In this document: piece by piece, positions 16,421 through 21,045 of the stretch
Layout: each line of letters opens with the position of its first letter
Position numbering within the stretch: position 1 is the stretch's first letter
Virus record (IMG/VR): IMGVR_UViG_3300007963_003735
Span: 1-21,797 of that record
Strand: one strand, 5' to 3'
Origin: a virus
Length of the DNA: 21,797 bases
Program-made: the position numbers and the translations under genes
The notes under the pieces: model-generated
The model's input: only the letters and a program-made list of their open reading frames with translations
Database searches by the model: none
Told to the model about the DNA's origin: nothing

Positions 16421-17284
16421 ATGAACAAGCAATCAACAGTCAATGTCCAGGTGTCGGACGAGGTCGCACTCGTCCTGAACAGCACCTGGAGGACCATCCA
16501 GGCGAACCACCCCGATGTCCCCGATGTGTTCCTGGTCGTCAAGTCGACGGGCCGTTCAAGCAGGCGAGGCAGCACCACATTGGGGCACTACTCGTACTCT
16601 GAGTGGGCCATCGAAGAGACCCAGGCACCAGAGGTGATGATCTCAGGAGAGTGTTTCAAGGGCGGTCCAGAGCAGGTCCTGCAGACCCTCCTCCACGAGG
16701 CGGCCCACGGGCTGGCTCATGTCAGGGAGGTCAAGGACTGCTCCAGGCAGAACCGCTACCACAACAAGCGGTTCAAGAACCTGGCAGAGGAAATGGGGCT
16801 GGAGTGGCCGACCCTGGTCGACACCCAGATGGGGCTCTTCAGTGGGTTCCCATACCCGCCTGATGAGCGGATCGGCTACTCGTCGGTCCGGCTCACCCAG
16901 GAGACCATCGCCGCCTACGACGATGACCTGAAGGCCCTGGGCACGCTCCAGGTCTGCACAGGCCAGCGCCAGGCGGCCAGGATCACCCCCGGGCCGAAGC
17001 GCATCCTGACCGGGTGCGGGTGCCGGGAGATCACGTTCGGGCACACCCAGTGGGGCGTAGTTGCTCCCCTGGTGTGTGGGACCTGCGAAGGTGGCTACAA
17101 GCGCCTCCCCAGGGACATGGAGGCCTGCCCGGACACCGGGTGGACCTTCGCCCTGGGCGTCGGTGTCAAGGGCGGTCAAGACCCTGATGTAAACAACGGG
17201 TTCTGGTTCACGGACGAGGGCGACATGGTTGACTACGTCGACCACTACCCCCCGACCTGGGCCAAGACCAACCAGGGGCTCTAA
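16421..17284 (+). CDS. SprT-like zinc metallopeptidase
   Basis: The product is 287 residues from ATG at 16421, chosen because GAGGAGGAA ends 2 nt before it; a longer frame from 16130 would read through the module and the previous gene. The zinc site is HEAAH (residues 92-96) in LLHEAAHGLAH, followed by a YHNKRF segment (113-118), the SprT-type order in which the third ligand lies downstream. A C-terminal region has GCGC (C199, C201) and CGTC (C219, C222), a likely zinc ribbon as in SprT proteins. Members of this superfamily cleave proteins, including DNA-crosslinked proteins (Spartan). The target here is unknown; host-protein removal or DNA-protein crosslink repair is possible. It is by far the largest gene of the rightward array and the only one in its unit. 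Confidence 0.88.
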   Translation: MNKQSTVNVQVSDEVALVLNSTWRTIQANHPDVPDVFLVVKSTGRSSRRGSTTLGHYSYSEWAIEETQAPEVMISGECFKGGPEQVLQTLLHEAAHGLAHVREVKDCSRQNRYHNKRFKNLAEEMGLEWPTLVDTQMGLFSGFPYPPDERIGYSSVRLTQETIAAYDDDLKALGTLQVCTGQRQAARITPGPKRILTGCGCREITFGHTQWGVVAPLVCGTCEGGYKRLPRDMEACPDTGWTFALGVGVKGGQDPDVNNGFWFTDEGDMVDYVDHYPPTWAKTNQGL

Positions 17285-17292
17285 GCCCCTAC

Positions 17293-17369
17293 CCCTGACT
17301 GGCAGGCACCCAGGTTCAAGCCCTGGGCAGGGACGATTGACACATCCGTGTCAACACAACGAGGAGGAA
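17293..17369 (+). promoter_or_regulatory. Start-associated module 3
   Basis: The outer stem CCCTG (17293-17297) pairs with CAGGG (17328-17332), stacked on CCCAGG-TTCAAGC-CCTGGG (17309-17327), 11 bp in total, with the 11-nt linker ACTGGCAGGCA. The loop fits TTCRANY. The palindrome is TTGACAC-ATCC-GTGTCAA (17337-17354), and GAGGAGGAA is at 17361-17369. The linker CAGG could instead pair with the 5' CCTG, an alternative fold. Confidence 0.8.
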
Positions 17370-17373
17370 CACA

Positions 17374-17769
17374 GTGAACAACACAACAGAAATGCAGATC
17401 CGCACCCTGGTCAGGACCTACCTGACCTGGACGCCAGACACCACGGTGTCCTGGGGCGGTGGCAAGCGCCCCCTGGGGGACACTGCTGAACTGACCAACC
17501 TGGATGCCATCCTTTCGGCAGTCGACTGCATGTACCAGGGCCAGCATGGTTCGGACCCGCTCACACGCTCACAACTAGAGGCTGTGACCCGCCGGGTCGT
17601 GGAGAACATGGTGCAGCACCTGGAACTTGCCGTGGTGCCCTACGGGGGCGGCCAGAATGCATACCAGGTTGCGGTTCGCACCACGGGCCAGCGGCTCCGC
17701 AACCGATACTGCGAGCAGTCGTCACAGCCCAAGGTCCGGGACCACTTCCTGAATGAAGAGCGCCGGTAG
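17374..17769 (+). CDS. Hypothetical phage protein
   Basis: The product is 131 residues and starts with GTG at 17374, 4 nt after GAGGAGGAA; no ATG lies closer to the ribosome site. The sequence begins with polar residues, then a TLVRTYLTWTPD helix, a Gly-rich turn (WGGGKRPLGD), a helix around NLDAILSAVDCMY, and a long helix (TRSQLEAVTRRVVENMVQHLEL). The tail is basic (RLRNRYCEQ ... NEERR). The family is not recognised. There is no metal-binding cluster and no membrane segment. It forms a single-gene unit between modules 3 and 4. Confidence 0.8.
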   Translation: MNNTTEMQIRTLVRTYLTWTPDTTVSWGGGKRPLGDTAELTNLDAILSAVDCMYQGQHGSDPLTRSQLEAVTRRVVENMVQHLELAVVPYGGGQNAYQVAVRTTGQRLRNRYCEQSSQPKVRDHFLNEERR

Positions 17770-17779
17770 CACCGGTCAC

Positions 17780-17855
17780 GCCTGAGTAGAACCCACCCTG
17801 GTGCGAGGCCAGGGCAGGCACGATTGACACATCCGTGTCAACCAACGAGGAGGAA
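17780..17855 (+). promoter_or_regulatory. Start-associated module 4
   Basis: The outer stem GCCTG (17780-17784) pairs with CAGGC (17815-17819). It stacks on CCCTGG-TGCGAGG-CCAGGG (17796-17814), where two central pairs are changed in a compensatory way compared with modules 2 and 3. The linker is 11 nt (AGTAGAACCCA). The palindrome is TTGACAC-ATCC-GTGTCAA (17824-17841), and GAGGAGGAA is at 17847-17855. Confidence 0.8.
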
Positions 17856-17865
17856 CCACAAGACA

Positions 17866-17952
17866 ATGACTGTATTCATTATTTGGATGGCTCTAGCAGC
17901 CACCCTCGTCATTTTCCGACTCTGCCAACGCTGGCTGGGGAGGACCTGGTGA
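17866..17952 (+). CDS. 28-residue single-pass membrane peptide
   Basis: ATG at 17866 lies 10 nt after GAGGAGGAA. The product is mostly a hydrophobic segment, VFIIWMALAATLVIF (residues 3-17), followed by a basic, Trp-containing tail (RLCQRWLGRTW). Its stop shares one base with the ATG of the next gene (TGATG), so the two are coupled. The size and hydrophobicity suggest a small inner-membrane peptide. I see no holin-type evidence beyond that. Support comes from the module upstream, the overlap downstream and the clean hydrophobic pattern. Confidence 0.65.
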   Translation: MTVFIIWMALAATLVIFRLCQRWLGRTW

Positions 17953-18323
17953 TGAGTGCCAAGACACGAGCAGCCAACGAAATCCGACGCACCAGGGCGG
18001 CCCAACGGGCGGCCCAGGAGGCCAAGGGCTACCAGTTCCTTGACGAGGTCAAGATTCCTGGGAACCGGTACCCCTTGGTACCTGGGACCAGGTTCAGGAT
18101 CACGGGCAAGCGGGGCTGGTGGGTGTTTAGGACCGCTCAGGTCGACCCCCAGGGCCGCACCTCAGTGGACTGCACTGGGCCACACCCAGGTAGCAGCACC
18201 CTGAAAGGAGCCCCCATGAGGGTGTTCTGCGTCCTGGACGACGGGCCACCGCTCCGGGTGTCATCCATGCCATGGGCTGGAGACATCCGGGTGAGGGTCT
18301 CGAAGATCCAGCGCAAGGGCTGA
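17952..18323 (+). CDS. Hypothetical basic phage protein
   Basis: The product is 123 residues. I use ATG at 17952, which overlaps the stop of the membrane peptide (TGATG); a longer frame from 17835 would start inside the palindrome and translate the ribosome site. The N-terminus is a charged helix rich in Ala, Arg and Lys (KTRAANEIRRTRAAQRAAQ). A beta-rich remainder follows (RYPLVPGTRFRIT, WWVFRTAQVD, RVFCVLD, RVRVSKIQRK), which could be a small barrel. The family is not recognised. RNA or DNA binding would suit the charge but is not shown. Confidence 0.75.
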   Translation: MSAKTRAANEIRRTRAAQRAAQEAKGYQFLDEVKIPGNRYPLVPGTRFRITGKRGWWVFRTAQVDPQGRTSVDCTGPHPGSSTLKGAPMRVFCVLDDGPPLRVSSMPWAGDIRVRVSKIQRKG

Positions 18324-18333
18324 CCCGGCCCAC

Positions 18334-18416
18334 CCCTGACTAGCAGGCATCCAGGTGCGAGCCCTGGACAGGGACGATTGACAGAACCCTGTCAACAGCA
18401 ATACAACGAGGAGGAA
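18334..18416 (+). promoter_or_regulatory. Start-associated module 5, palindrome with compensatory change
   Basis: The outer stem CCCTG (18334-18338) pairs with CAGGG (18369-18373), stacked on TCCAGG-TGCGAGC-CCTGGA (18350-18368), with the 11-nt linker ACTAGCAGGCA. The palindrome here is TTGACAG-AACC-CTGTCAA (18378-18395): the inner pair has changed from C/G to G/C on both sides. GAGGAGGAA is at 18408-18416. Confidence 0.8.
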
Positions 18417-18421
18417 ATCAA

Positions 18422-18688
18422 ATGGCTTACAAGGAAATAGTTACGGTCAAGGTCCCGACGGTCCAGGTGGGCGACATCGTCTGTGGCACTGCCTGGAACA
18501 AGAACGACGAGACAGGCACCGACTGGTTCCCGACCAGTCTCAAGGTGACCAGCGTTACACAGACCCACCTGGAGACCCCGACTCAGAACGCCACCTGGTG
18601 GCTGGTCACTGAGTGCATGGACCACGACTACCAGGACGACCTGGGCCCCTTCGGCGCAGACAGCGAACTGCATGTAGTCAAGGCCTGA
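18422..18688 (+). CDS. Hypothetical small phage protein
   Basis: The product is 88 residues. ATG at 18422 lies 5 nt after GAGGAGGAA. The pattern is beta-rich throughout: EIVTVKVPTVQVGDIVCG, TSLKVTSVTQTHLE, ATWWLVTECMD, ELHVVKA. It resembles a small barrel in which QVGDIV would start the first strand pair. Two cysteines (in VCGT and TECM) are too few for a clear metal site. The family is not recognised. It is a single-gene unit between modules 5 and 6. Confidence 0.78.
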   Translation: MAYKEIVTVKVPTVQVGDIVCGTAWNKNDETGTDWFPTSLKVTSVTQTHLETPTQNATWWLVTECMDHDYQDDLGPFGADSELHVVKA

Positions 18689-18696
18689 CCCGATAC

Positions 18697-18780
18697 CCCT
18701 GACTAGCAGGCTCCTGGGTGCAAGCCCCAGGCAGGGACGACTGACACAAATGTGTCAATCAGAGAAACAACGAGGAGGAA
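18697..18780 (+). promoter_or_regulatory. Start-associated module 6
   Basis: The outer stem CCCTG (18697-18701) pairs with CAGGG (18732-18736), stacked on CCTGGG-TGCAAGC-CCCAGG (18713-18731), with the 11-nt linker ACTAGCAGGCT. The palindrome is CTGACAC-AAAT-GTGTCAA (18741-18758), with the outermost pair lost. GAGGAGGAA is at 18772-18780. The T-arm stem differs at several pairs from the other copies, always in complementary fashion. Confidence 0.8.
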
Positions 18781-18785
18781 TAGAC

Positions 18786-18929
18786 ATGGCTGAAGTAACC
18801 AGCGGAACGGACCTAACGGTCCTCATTCTGAACAAGGTAGAAGCCGAGGTCCTGGCCCGCCTACTCAGGCTGAACAAGGACAGGCCCAGCGTCAAGAAGT
18901 GGTTGAGCGAAGTAGTCGAAGCGATATGA
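18786..18929 (+). CDS. 47-residue hypothetical protein
   Basis: ATG at 18786 lies 5 nt after GAGGAGGAA. The product is almost wholly helical by pattern: TDLTVLILNKVEAEVLARLLRL, then a turn at NKDRPS, then VKKWLSEVVEAI. The two amphipathic helices suggest a small helical hairpin that could dimerise or bind a partner. Its stop overlaps the next start as ATGA. It is too short for a function to be named. Confidence 0.7.
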   Translation: MAEVTSGTDLTVLILNKVEAEVLARLLRLNKDRPSVKKWLSEVVEAI

Positions 18930-19072
18930 GCGCCTACTTTGACCCCATGAAGCGCCCACTAGCGCCCGTGGATCAGTCAGCCGACCACATCGACCACGGC
19001 TGGTGCGGGCGGCCCGATTGCGGCTGCGGGCACGATTTTGTAGCAGGCGTCACGCCCTGCAACGAAACCTGA
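18926..19072 (+). CDS. 48-residue Cys/His protein
   Basis: The ATG at 18926 overlaps the preceding stop (ATGA), with no ribosome site of its own, so it depends on coupling. The product carries H21 and H24 in DHIDHGW, then WCGRPDCGCGH (C27, C32, C34, H36), and C45. This density of Cys and His in 48 residues suggests one zinc-binding site. The pattern is not one I can name. Coding support is the overlap, the Cys/His grouping and the module that follows. Confidence 0.65.
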   Translation: MSAYFDPMKRPLAPVDQSADHIDHGWCGRPDCGCGHDFVAGVTPCNET

Positions 19073-19081
19073 TCCAGGAAC

Positions 19082-19173
19082 CCCCAGACCAGCCCAGGGC
19101 TGGCACCAGGAGCGAGACCTGGCTGGGGACGATTGACACTTTCGTGTCAACAGCAATAACCAACGAGGAGGAA
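19082..19173 (+). promoter_or_regulatory. Start-associated module 7 (long form, near-copy of module 1)
   Basis: The outer stem CCCCAG (19082-19087) pairs with CTGGGG (19123-19128), the second hairpin is at 19089-19103, and the T-arm-like hairpin CCAGG-AGCGAGA-CCTGG is at 19106-19122. The fold region matches module 1 base for base except within the 7-nt loop. The palindrome is TTGACAC-TTTC-GTGTCAA (19133-19150), and GAGGAGGAA is at 19165-19173. Confidence 0.8.
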
Positions 19174-19175
19174 CT

Positions 19176-19415
19176 ATGAATGACAAGATAAATAAGTGGG
19201 TAGAGGTAACGGGCCGAATCACGGTCGACATTGTCCTGTCTCCCAAGGAGACCAGGTTGCCTTTCGACCAGGAGGCCTTCGTGGCTGATCTCCTTGACCA
19301 GTGGAACTACAAGAAGGATTACATCCTGGGTAACGACAGGAACGATATAACTGTCAAGTGTGAGGTCCAGGAGATCACGGACACCCCCGGCGACGAAGTC
19401 CTGGGGGCGCTGTGA
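19176..19415 (+). CDS. Hypothetical small phage protein
   Basis: The product is 79 residues. ATG at 19176 lies 2 nt after GAGGAGGAA. Alternating strands and one helix are visible: KWVEVTGRITVDIVLS, then QEAFVADLLDQWNY, then DITVKCEVQEIT. The arrangement strand-helix-strand suggests a compact alpha/beta fold. It is acidic towards the C-terminus. Its stop overlaps the next gene's GTG by four bases (GTGA). The family is not recognised. Confidence 0.77.
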   Translation: MNDKINKWVEVTGRITVDIVLSPKETRLPFDQEAFVADLLDQWNYKKDYILGNDRNDITVKCEVQEITDTPGDEVLGAL

Positions 19416-19753
19416 GCACCTACTGTGACATTGACCGCTGGCCACTGTGCTGCAAGAAGCATCGGTTGGAGATGGAAGAGAGCCACCGCCAGGACGCCCT
19501 GGCCAACGCCGAACCCGACCCCAACCGCTGCACCTGGCTGGTAGAGGTACCCAGCGGGAACCCTGAGCCGGACTGCCCAGCGGACCTGGTCAAGGTCATT
19601 GAGTGCGGGGCCCAGGTCACCTACCAGGTGGCCGACAACGGGTCCAAGGGCTGGTCCTGCGAGGCCGGACACTCCCACTGGGAGTACGGCTCCCCGAACC
19701 AGCAGGCCGAAGAGCGCCTGGAGTGGGCGAAGGAACGCCAGGAAGCGTTCTAA
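19412..19753 (+). CDS. Hypothetical Cys-rich phage protein
   Basis: The product is 113 residues and starts with GTG at 19412, overlapping the previous stop (GTGA), so it is probably coupled. It has C5, C13-C14 and H17 near the N-terminus (LCCKKH), then single cysteines at 40, 55 and 65, and finally C83 with H87 and H89 (SCEAGHSH). The last 20 residues are a charged helix (QQAEERLEWAKERQEAF). The Cys/His pairs at both ends resemble knuckles of one or two zinc sites, and the GWSCEAGHSHW part looks like the second half of a small zinc finger. The family is not recognised. Confidence 0.72.
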   Translation: MSTYCDIDRWPLCCKKHRLEMEESHRQDALANAEPDPNRCTWLVEVPSGNPEPDCPADLVKVIECGAQVTYQVADNGSKGWSCEAGHSHWEYGSPNQQAEERLEWAKERQEAF

Positions 19754-19760
19754 GGAGAAC

Positions 19761-19848
19761 CCCCGACTAGCAGCCACCAGGGTGCAAGGCCCTGGCGGGG
19801 ACGACTGACACGACCGTGTCAATCGCAATACCAACCAACGAGGAGGAA
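19761..19848 (+). promoter_or_regulatory. Start-associated module 8
   Basis: The outer stem CCCCG (19761-19765) pairs with CGGGG (19796-19800), a further compensated variant. It stacks on CCAGGG-TGCAAGG-CCCTGG (19777-19795), with the 11-nt linker ACTAGCAGCCA. The palindrome is CTGACAC-GACC-GTGTCAA (19805-19822), and GAGGAGGAA is at 19840-19848. Confidence 0.8.
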
Positions 19849-19854
19849 TACCCA

Positions 19855-20007
19855 ATGGAAGAAATGCTCCAAGAGGTCCTGGAGGGAACCGGGTGGACCG
19901 TCGAAAACGACGCTGTCCTGATCTCACCGAAAGGGCACCCCGTCGAATACGACGGAACGTCCCCCGACGGCGAGCGCAGCCCGCTCCTGGCCATGGGGCT
20001 CATCTGA
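19855..20007 (+). CDS. 50-residue hypothetical protein
   Basis: ATG at 19855 follows GAGGAGGAA by 6 nt; a frame from 19816 would start inside the palindrome and translate the ribosome site. The protein begins with an acidic helix (EEMLQEVLEGTGW), followed by a short strand pair (DAVLISPKGHPVEYDG) and a hydrophobic end (SPLLAMGLI). Its stop shares a base with the next ATG (TGATG). I do not recognise it. Confidence 0.7.
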   Translation: MEEMLQEVLEGTGWTVENDAVLISPKGHPVEYDGTSPDGERSPLLAMGLI

Positions 20008-20240
20008 TGAGCGCCTGGTTGTATGTATCGTGCCTAGCCGCCTTGTGTATCTCGAACTTTACTATCGGGTACGCCTGGAGGATCAGACACGAGGACCTGA
20101 ATGAGGCGGCCAACACCGCCATGATTCGAAAGGCCCTGGAGTCGACTAGGCTGGCCAGTGACCAGAGTGAGGTGATCCAGGAGGACGACCCGTTCGCCTG
20201 GCCACCACCTCCCCCACCTGACAGGAGTGTGTCAAAGTGA
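20007..20240 (+). CDS. Small membrane protein with Pro-rich tail
   Basis: The product is 77 residues from ATG at 20007, overlapping the previous stop (TGATG). Residues 2-21 are hydrophobic (WLYVSCLAALCISNFTIGYA), forming one membrane segment or an uncleaved signal anchor, followed by a basic WRIRH. A charged helix comes next, then a run of six prolines (WPPPPPPD) near the end. A bitopic protein with its C-terminus in the cytoplasm is the simplest reading. The 3' end carries a TGACA-N6-TGTCA palindrome (20218-20235) that also overlaps the next gene's ribosome site. Confidence 0.72.
   Translation: MSAWLYVSCLAALCISNFTIGYAWRIRHEDLNEAANTAMIRKALESTRLASDQSEVIQEDDPFAWPPPPPPDRSVSK
20218..20235. promoter_or_regulatory. 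Palindrome overlapping a ribosome site
   Basis: CTGACAG-GAGT-GTGTCAA lies within the last codons of the membrane-protein gene. Its AGGAG (20223-20227) is the only candidate ribosome site for the gene starting at 20237. Folding of the hairpin, or protein binding to it, would hide that site. No tRNA-like part precedes this copy. Confidence 0.55.
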
Positions 20241-20524
20241 CGCAACCGGTAATGGACGATCTCGACTCACATTTGAGAGCGGCCCAGGCAGCAACACTGC
20301 CCCCAGAGCAGGCGACGCAGGTACCGGTAACGGTGTCCTTTGAACCTGTCCTGTTCCATGCGGCCAAGCAACTGGTGGACGACGCTTTCGTCGGTCTGCC
20401 AGGAAGGGCGGCAGCGTATGTGCGTGAAGTGTTCACCATGATTGAACATGACGCAGCCAGCACCTTCGGAAGGGCCTACGTCGCATCGTGGGCGTCAGAA
20501 GACCAGTCGTCACAGCGACTCTGA
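20237..20524 (+). CDS. Hypothetical phage protein
   Basis: The product is 95 residues and starts with GTG at 20237, overlapping the previous stop (GTGA). The sequence is mainly helical: LDSHLRAAQAATL, then a strand-like QVPVTVSFEP, then FHAAKQLVDDAFVGL, AAAYVREVFTMIEHDA and FGRAYVASWA. It is the last gene before the tRNA-like RNA. I do not recognise the family. The ribosome site lies inside a palindrome, so its translation may respond to whatever binds or melts that element. Confidence 0.72.
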   Translation: MTQPVMDDLDSHLRAAQAATLPPEQATQVPVTVSFEPVLFHAAKQLVDDAFVGLPGRAAAYVREVFTMIEHDAASTFGRAYVASWASEDQSSQRL

Positions 20525-20531
20525 ATAAACC

Positions 20532-20609
20532 GGGGTAGAAAGGTATCGACCCGTGTGAAAACCGCATGTCGGACGCACGGGTACCGGGGTTCGATTCCCC
20601 GCTACTCCA
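20532..20609 (+). ncRNA. tRNA-like RNA resembling the tRNA-like domain of tmRNA
   Basis: GGGGTAG (20532-20538) pairs over 7 bp with CTACTCC (20602-20608). The third pair is G-U, which is the alanine identity element, and the next base is A, so this end matches tmRNA and tRNA-Ala in its key features. The T-arm is perfect: CGGGG-TTCGATT-CCCCG (20585-20601). There is no normal D-stem; GGTATCGAC (20542-20550) closely resembles the conserved tmRNA D-loop. Next, ACCCGTG (20549-20555) pairs with CACGGGT (20576-20582) around a small CCG-CATGT-CGG hairpin, as a shortened tmRNA helix 2 would. No tag-coding region and no standard anticodon arm are present. CCA is not encoded (CTA follows). A degenerate tRNA or a tRNA-derived attachment site are the alternatives. 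Confidence 0.6.
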
Positions 20610-20641
20610 CTAATCGAATAGACAACCAAGGAGGAATCCCC

Positions 20642-20881
20642 ATCACTACAATCTTCAAAGCAGTCGACATGAACCAGGCCAATGACATGGTTTTGACAGT
20701 TTCGTGTCAACTAACAGATTCACACCAGGTGGTGAACGGCGCCGTGAAGCAAATCGTTTCCGACGCTGCCCACGACCTACACCTCGCCCTGGAGCGTCAG
20801 TCTTTGCCCAGCACCGTGGTAGTTTGCTCTGGTGATGGAACCGCATATCGCAATCGTGTCGTGGAGAAGTTCACGACCTAA
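20642..20881 (+). CDS. Hypothetical protein with uncertain, possibly non-AUG start
   Basis: The frame is open to 20881. AAGGAGGAAT (20629-20638) is a strong ribosome site, but the codon at the right distance in this frame is ATC (20642), giving 79 residues. The first ATG (20669) gives 70 residues but lies about 35 nt beyond the site. The C-terminal part looks like a helix (AVKQIVSDAAHDLHLALERQS) followed by a strand (STVVVCSGDGTAYRN). A palindrome copy, TTGACAG-TTTC-GTGTCAA (20693-20710), lies inside the frame. The start is left open; a further in-frame GTG after the palindrome is possible. The family is not recognised. Confidence 0.5.
   Translation: MTTIFKAVDMNQANDMVLTVSCQLTDSHQVVNGAVKQIVSDAAHDLHLALERQSLPSTVVVCSGDGTAYRNRVVEKFTT
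20693..20710. promoter_or_regulatory. Intragenic start-associated palindrome
   Basis: TTGACAG-TTTC-GTGTCAA has one inner mismatch. It lies inside the reading frame, with no GAGGAGG following. It may be a relic of a former unit boundary or an internal operator. Confidence 0.45.
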
Positions 20882-20902
20882 GGACTGGGACCATGGCGCC
20901 GC

Positions 20903-20924
20903 ACCGACTTTCCCCCTCGTCGGT
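20903..20924 (+). other. Hairpin with C-rich loop
   Basis: ACCGAC (20903-20908) pairs with GTCGGT (20919-20924) around the pyrimidine-rich loop TTTCCCCCTC. It lies between the last gene of the array and the terminator hairpin, in the 3' untranslated part of the transcript or in a separate small RNA. Confidence 0.45.
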
Positions 20925-20971
20925 CCGGCCCCAGCGGTCCCCAGGGTGGAGGCTCCCTACGGCCCCGCCCT

Positions 20972-21030
20972 GGCCCCGTCCCCGCTTACCAGGAGTTCCT
21001 CCTCTCTGGTAGGCCGGGACGGGGCCTTTT
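20972..21030 (+). terminator. Strong intrinsic terminator with anti-Shine-Dalgarno apical loop
   Basis: GGCCCCGTCCC (20972-20982) pairs with GGGACGGGGCC (21016-21026) and is followed by TTTT. After one mismatch the stem continues for about nine more pairs (20984-20992 with 21006-21014), including TTACCAG against CTGGTAG. The 13-nt apical loop is GAGTTCCTCCTCT (20993-21005). Its GTTCCTCCTC is the exact complement of GAGGAGGAAC, the ribosome site of the upstream small genes. It ends the rightward small-gene array. Confidence 0.9.
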
Positions 21031-21045
21031 CTCGTGTACCCCCAC

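Noticed and set aside
16002-19800. The repeated hairpins as intrinsic terminators
   Set aside because: No U-run follows any of the stems; each is followed by ACGA, the palindrome and a ribosome site. Only 20972-21030 has the hairpin plus TTTT pattern.
16053-19822. TTGACA in each palindrome as a -35 box giving a promoter per gene
   Set aside because: At 16-18 nt downstream the sequence is the GAGGAGG ribosome site or nearby GC-rich DNA, with no -10 box, and the start codon would fall too close to the transcript start.
15996-19848. The regularly spaced repeats as a CRISPR array
   Set aside because: Spacing is irregular (about 250-960 bp), the intervening DNA is coding with start and stop codons fitted to the repeats, and the repeats vary in sequence while keeping structure.
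16002-19848. Integron attC sites
   Set aside because: No GTTRRRY core, no attC-type paired simple sites and no integrase in view; only the one-element-per-gene layout is similar.
20532-20609. Ordinary tRNA gene with a readable anticodon
   Set aside because: No 5-bp anticodon stem with 7-nt loop can be drawn, the D-stem is missing, and the middle region pairs as one long stem with a small cap.
20585-20612. Only a tRNA 3' end acting as phage attachment site
   Set aside because: The 5' strand GGGGTAG pairs fully with the 3' strand, which an attachment-site remnant would not need. No integrase is in the window, but the possibility is not fully excluded.
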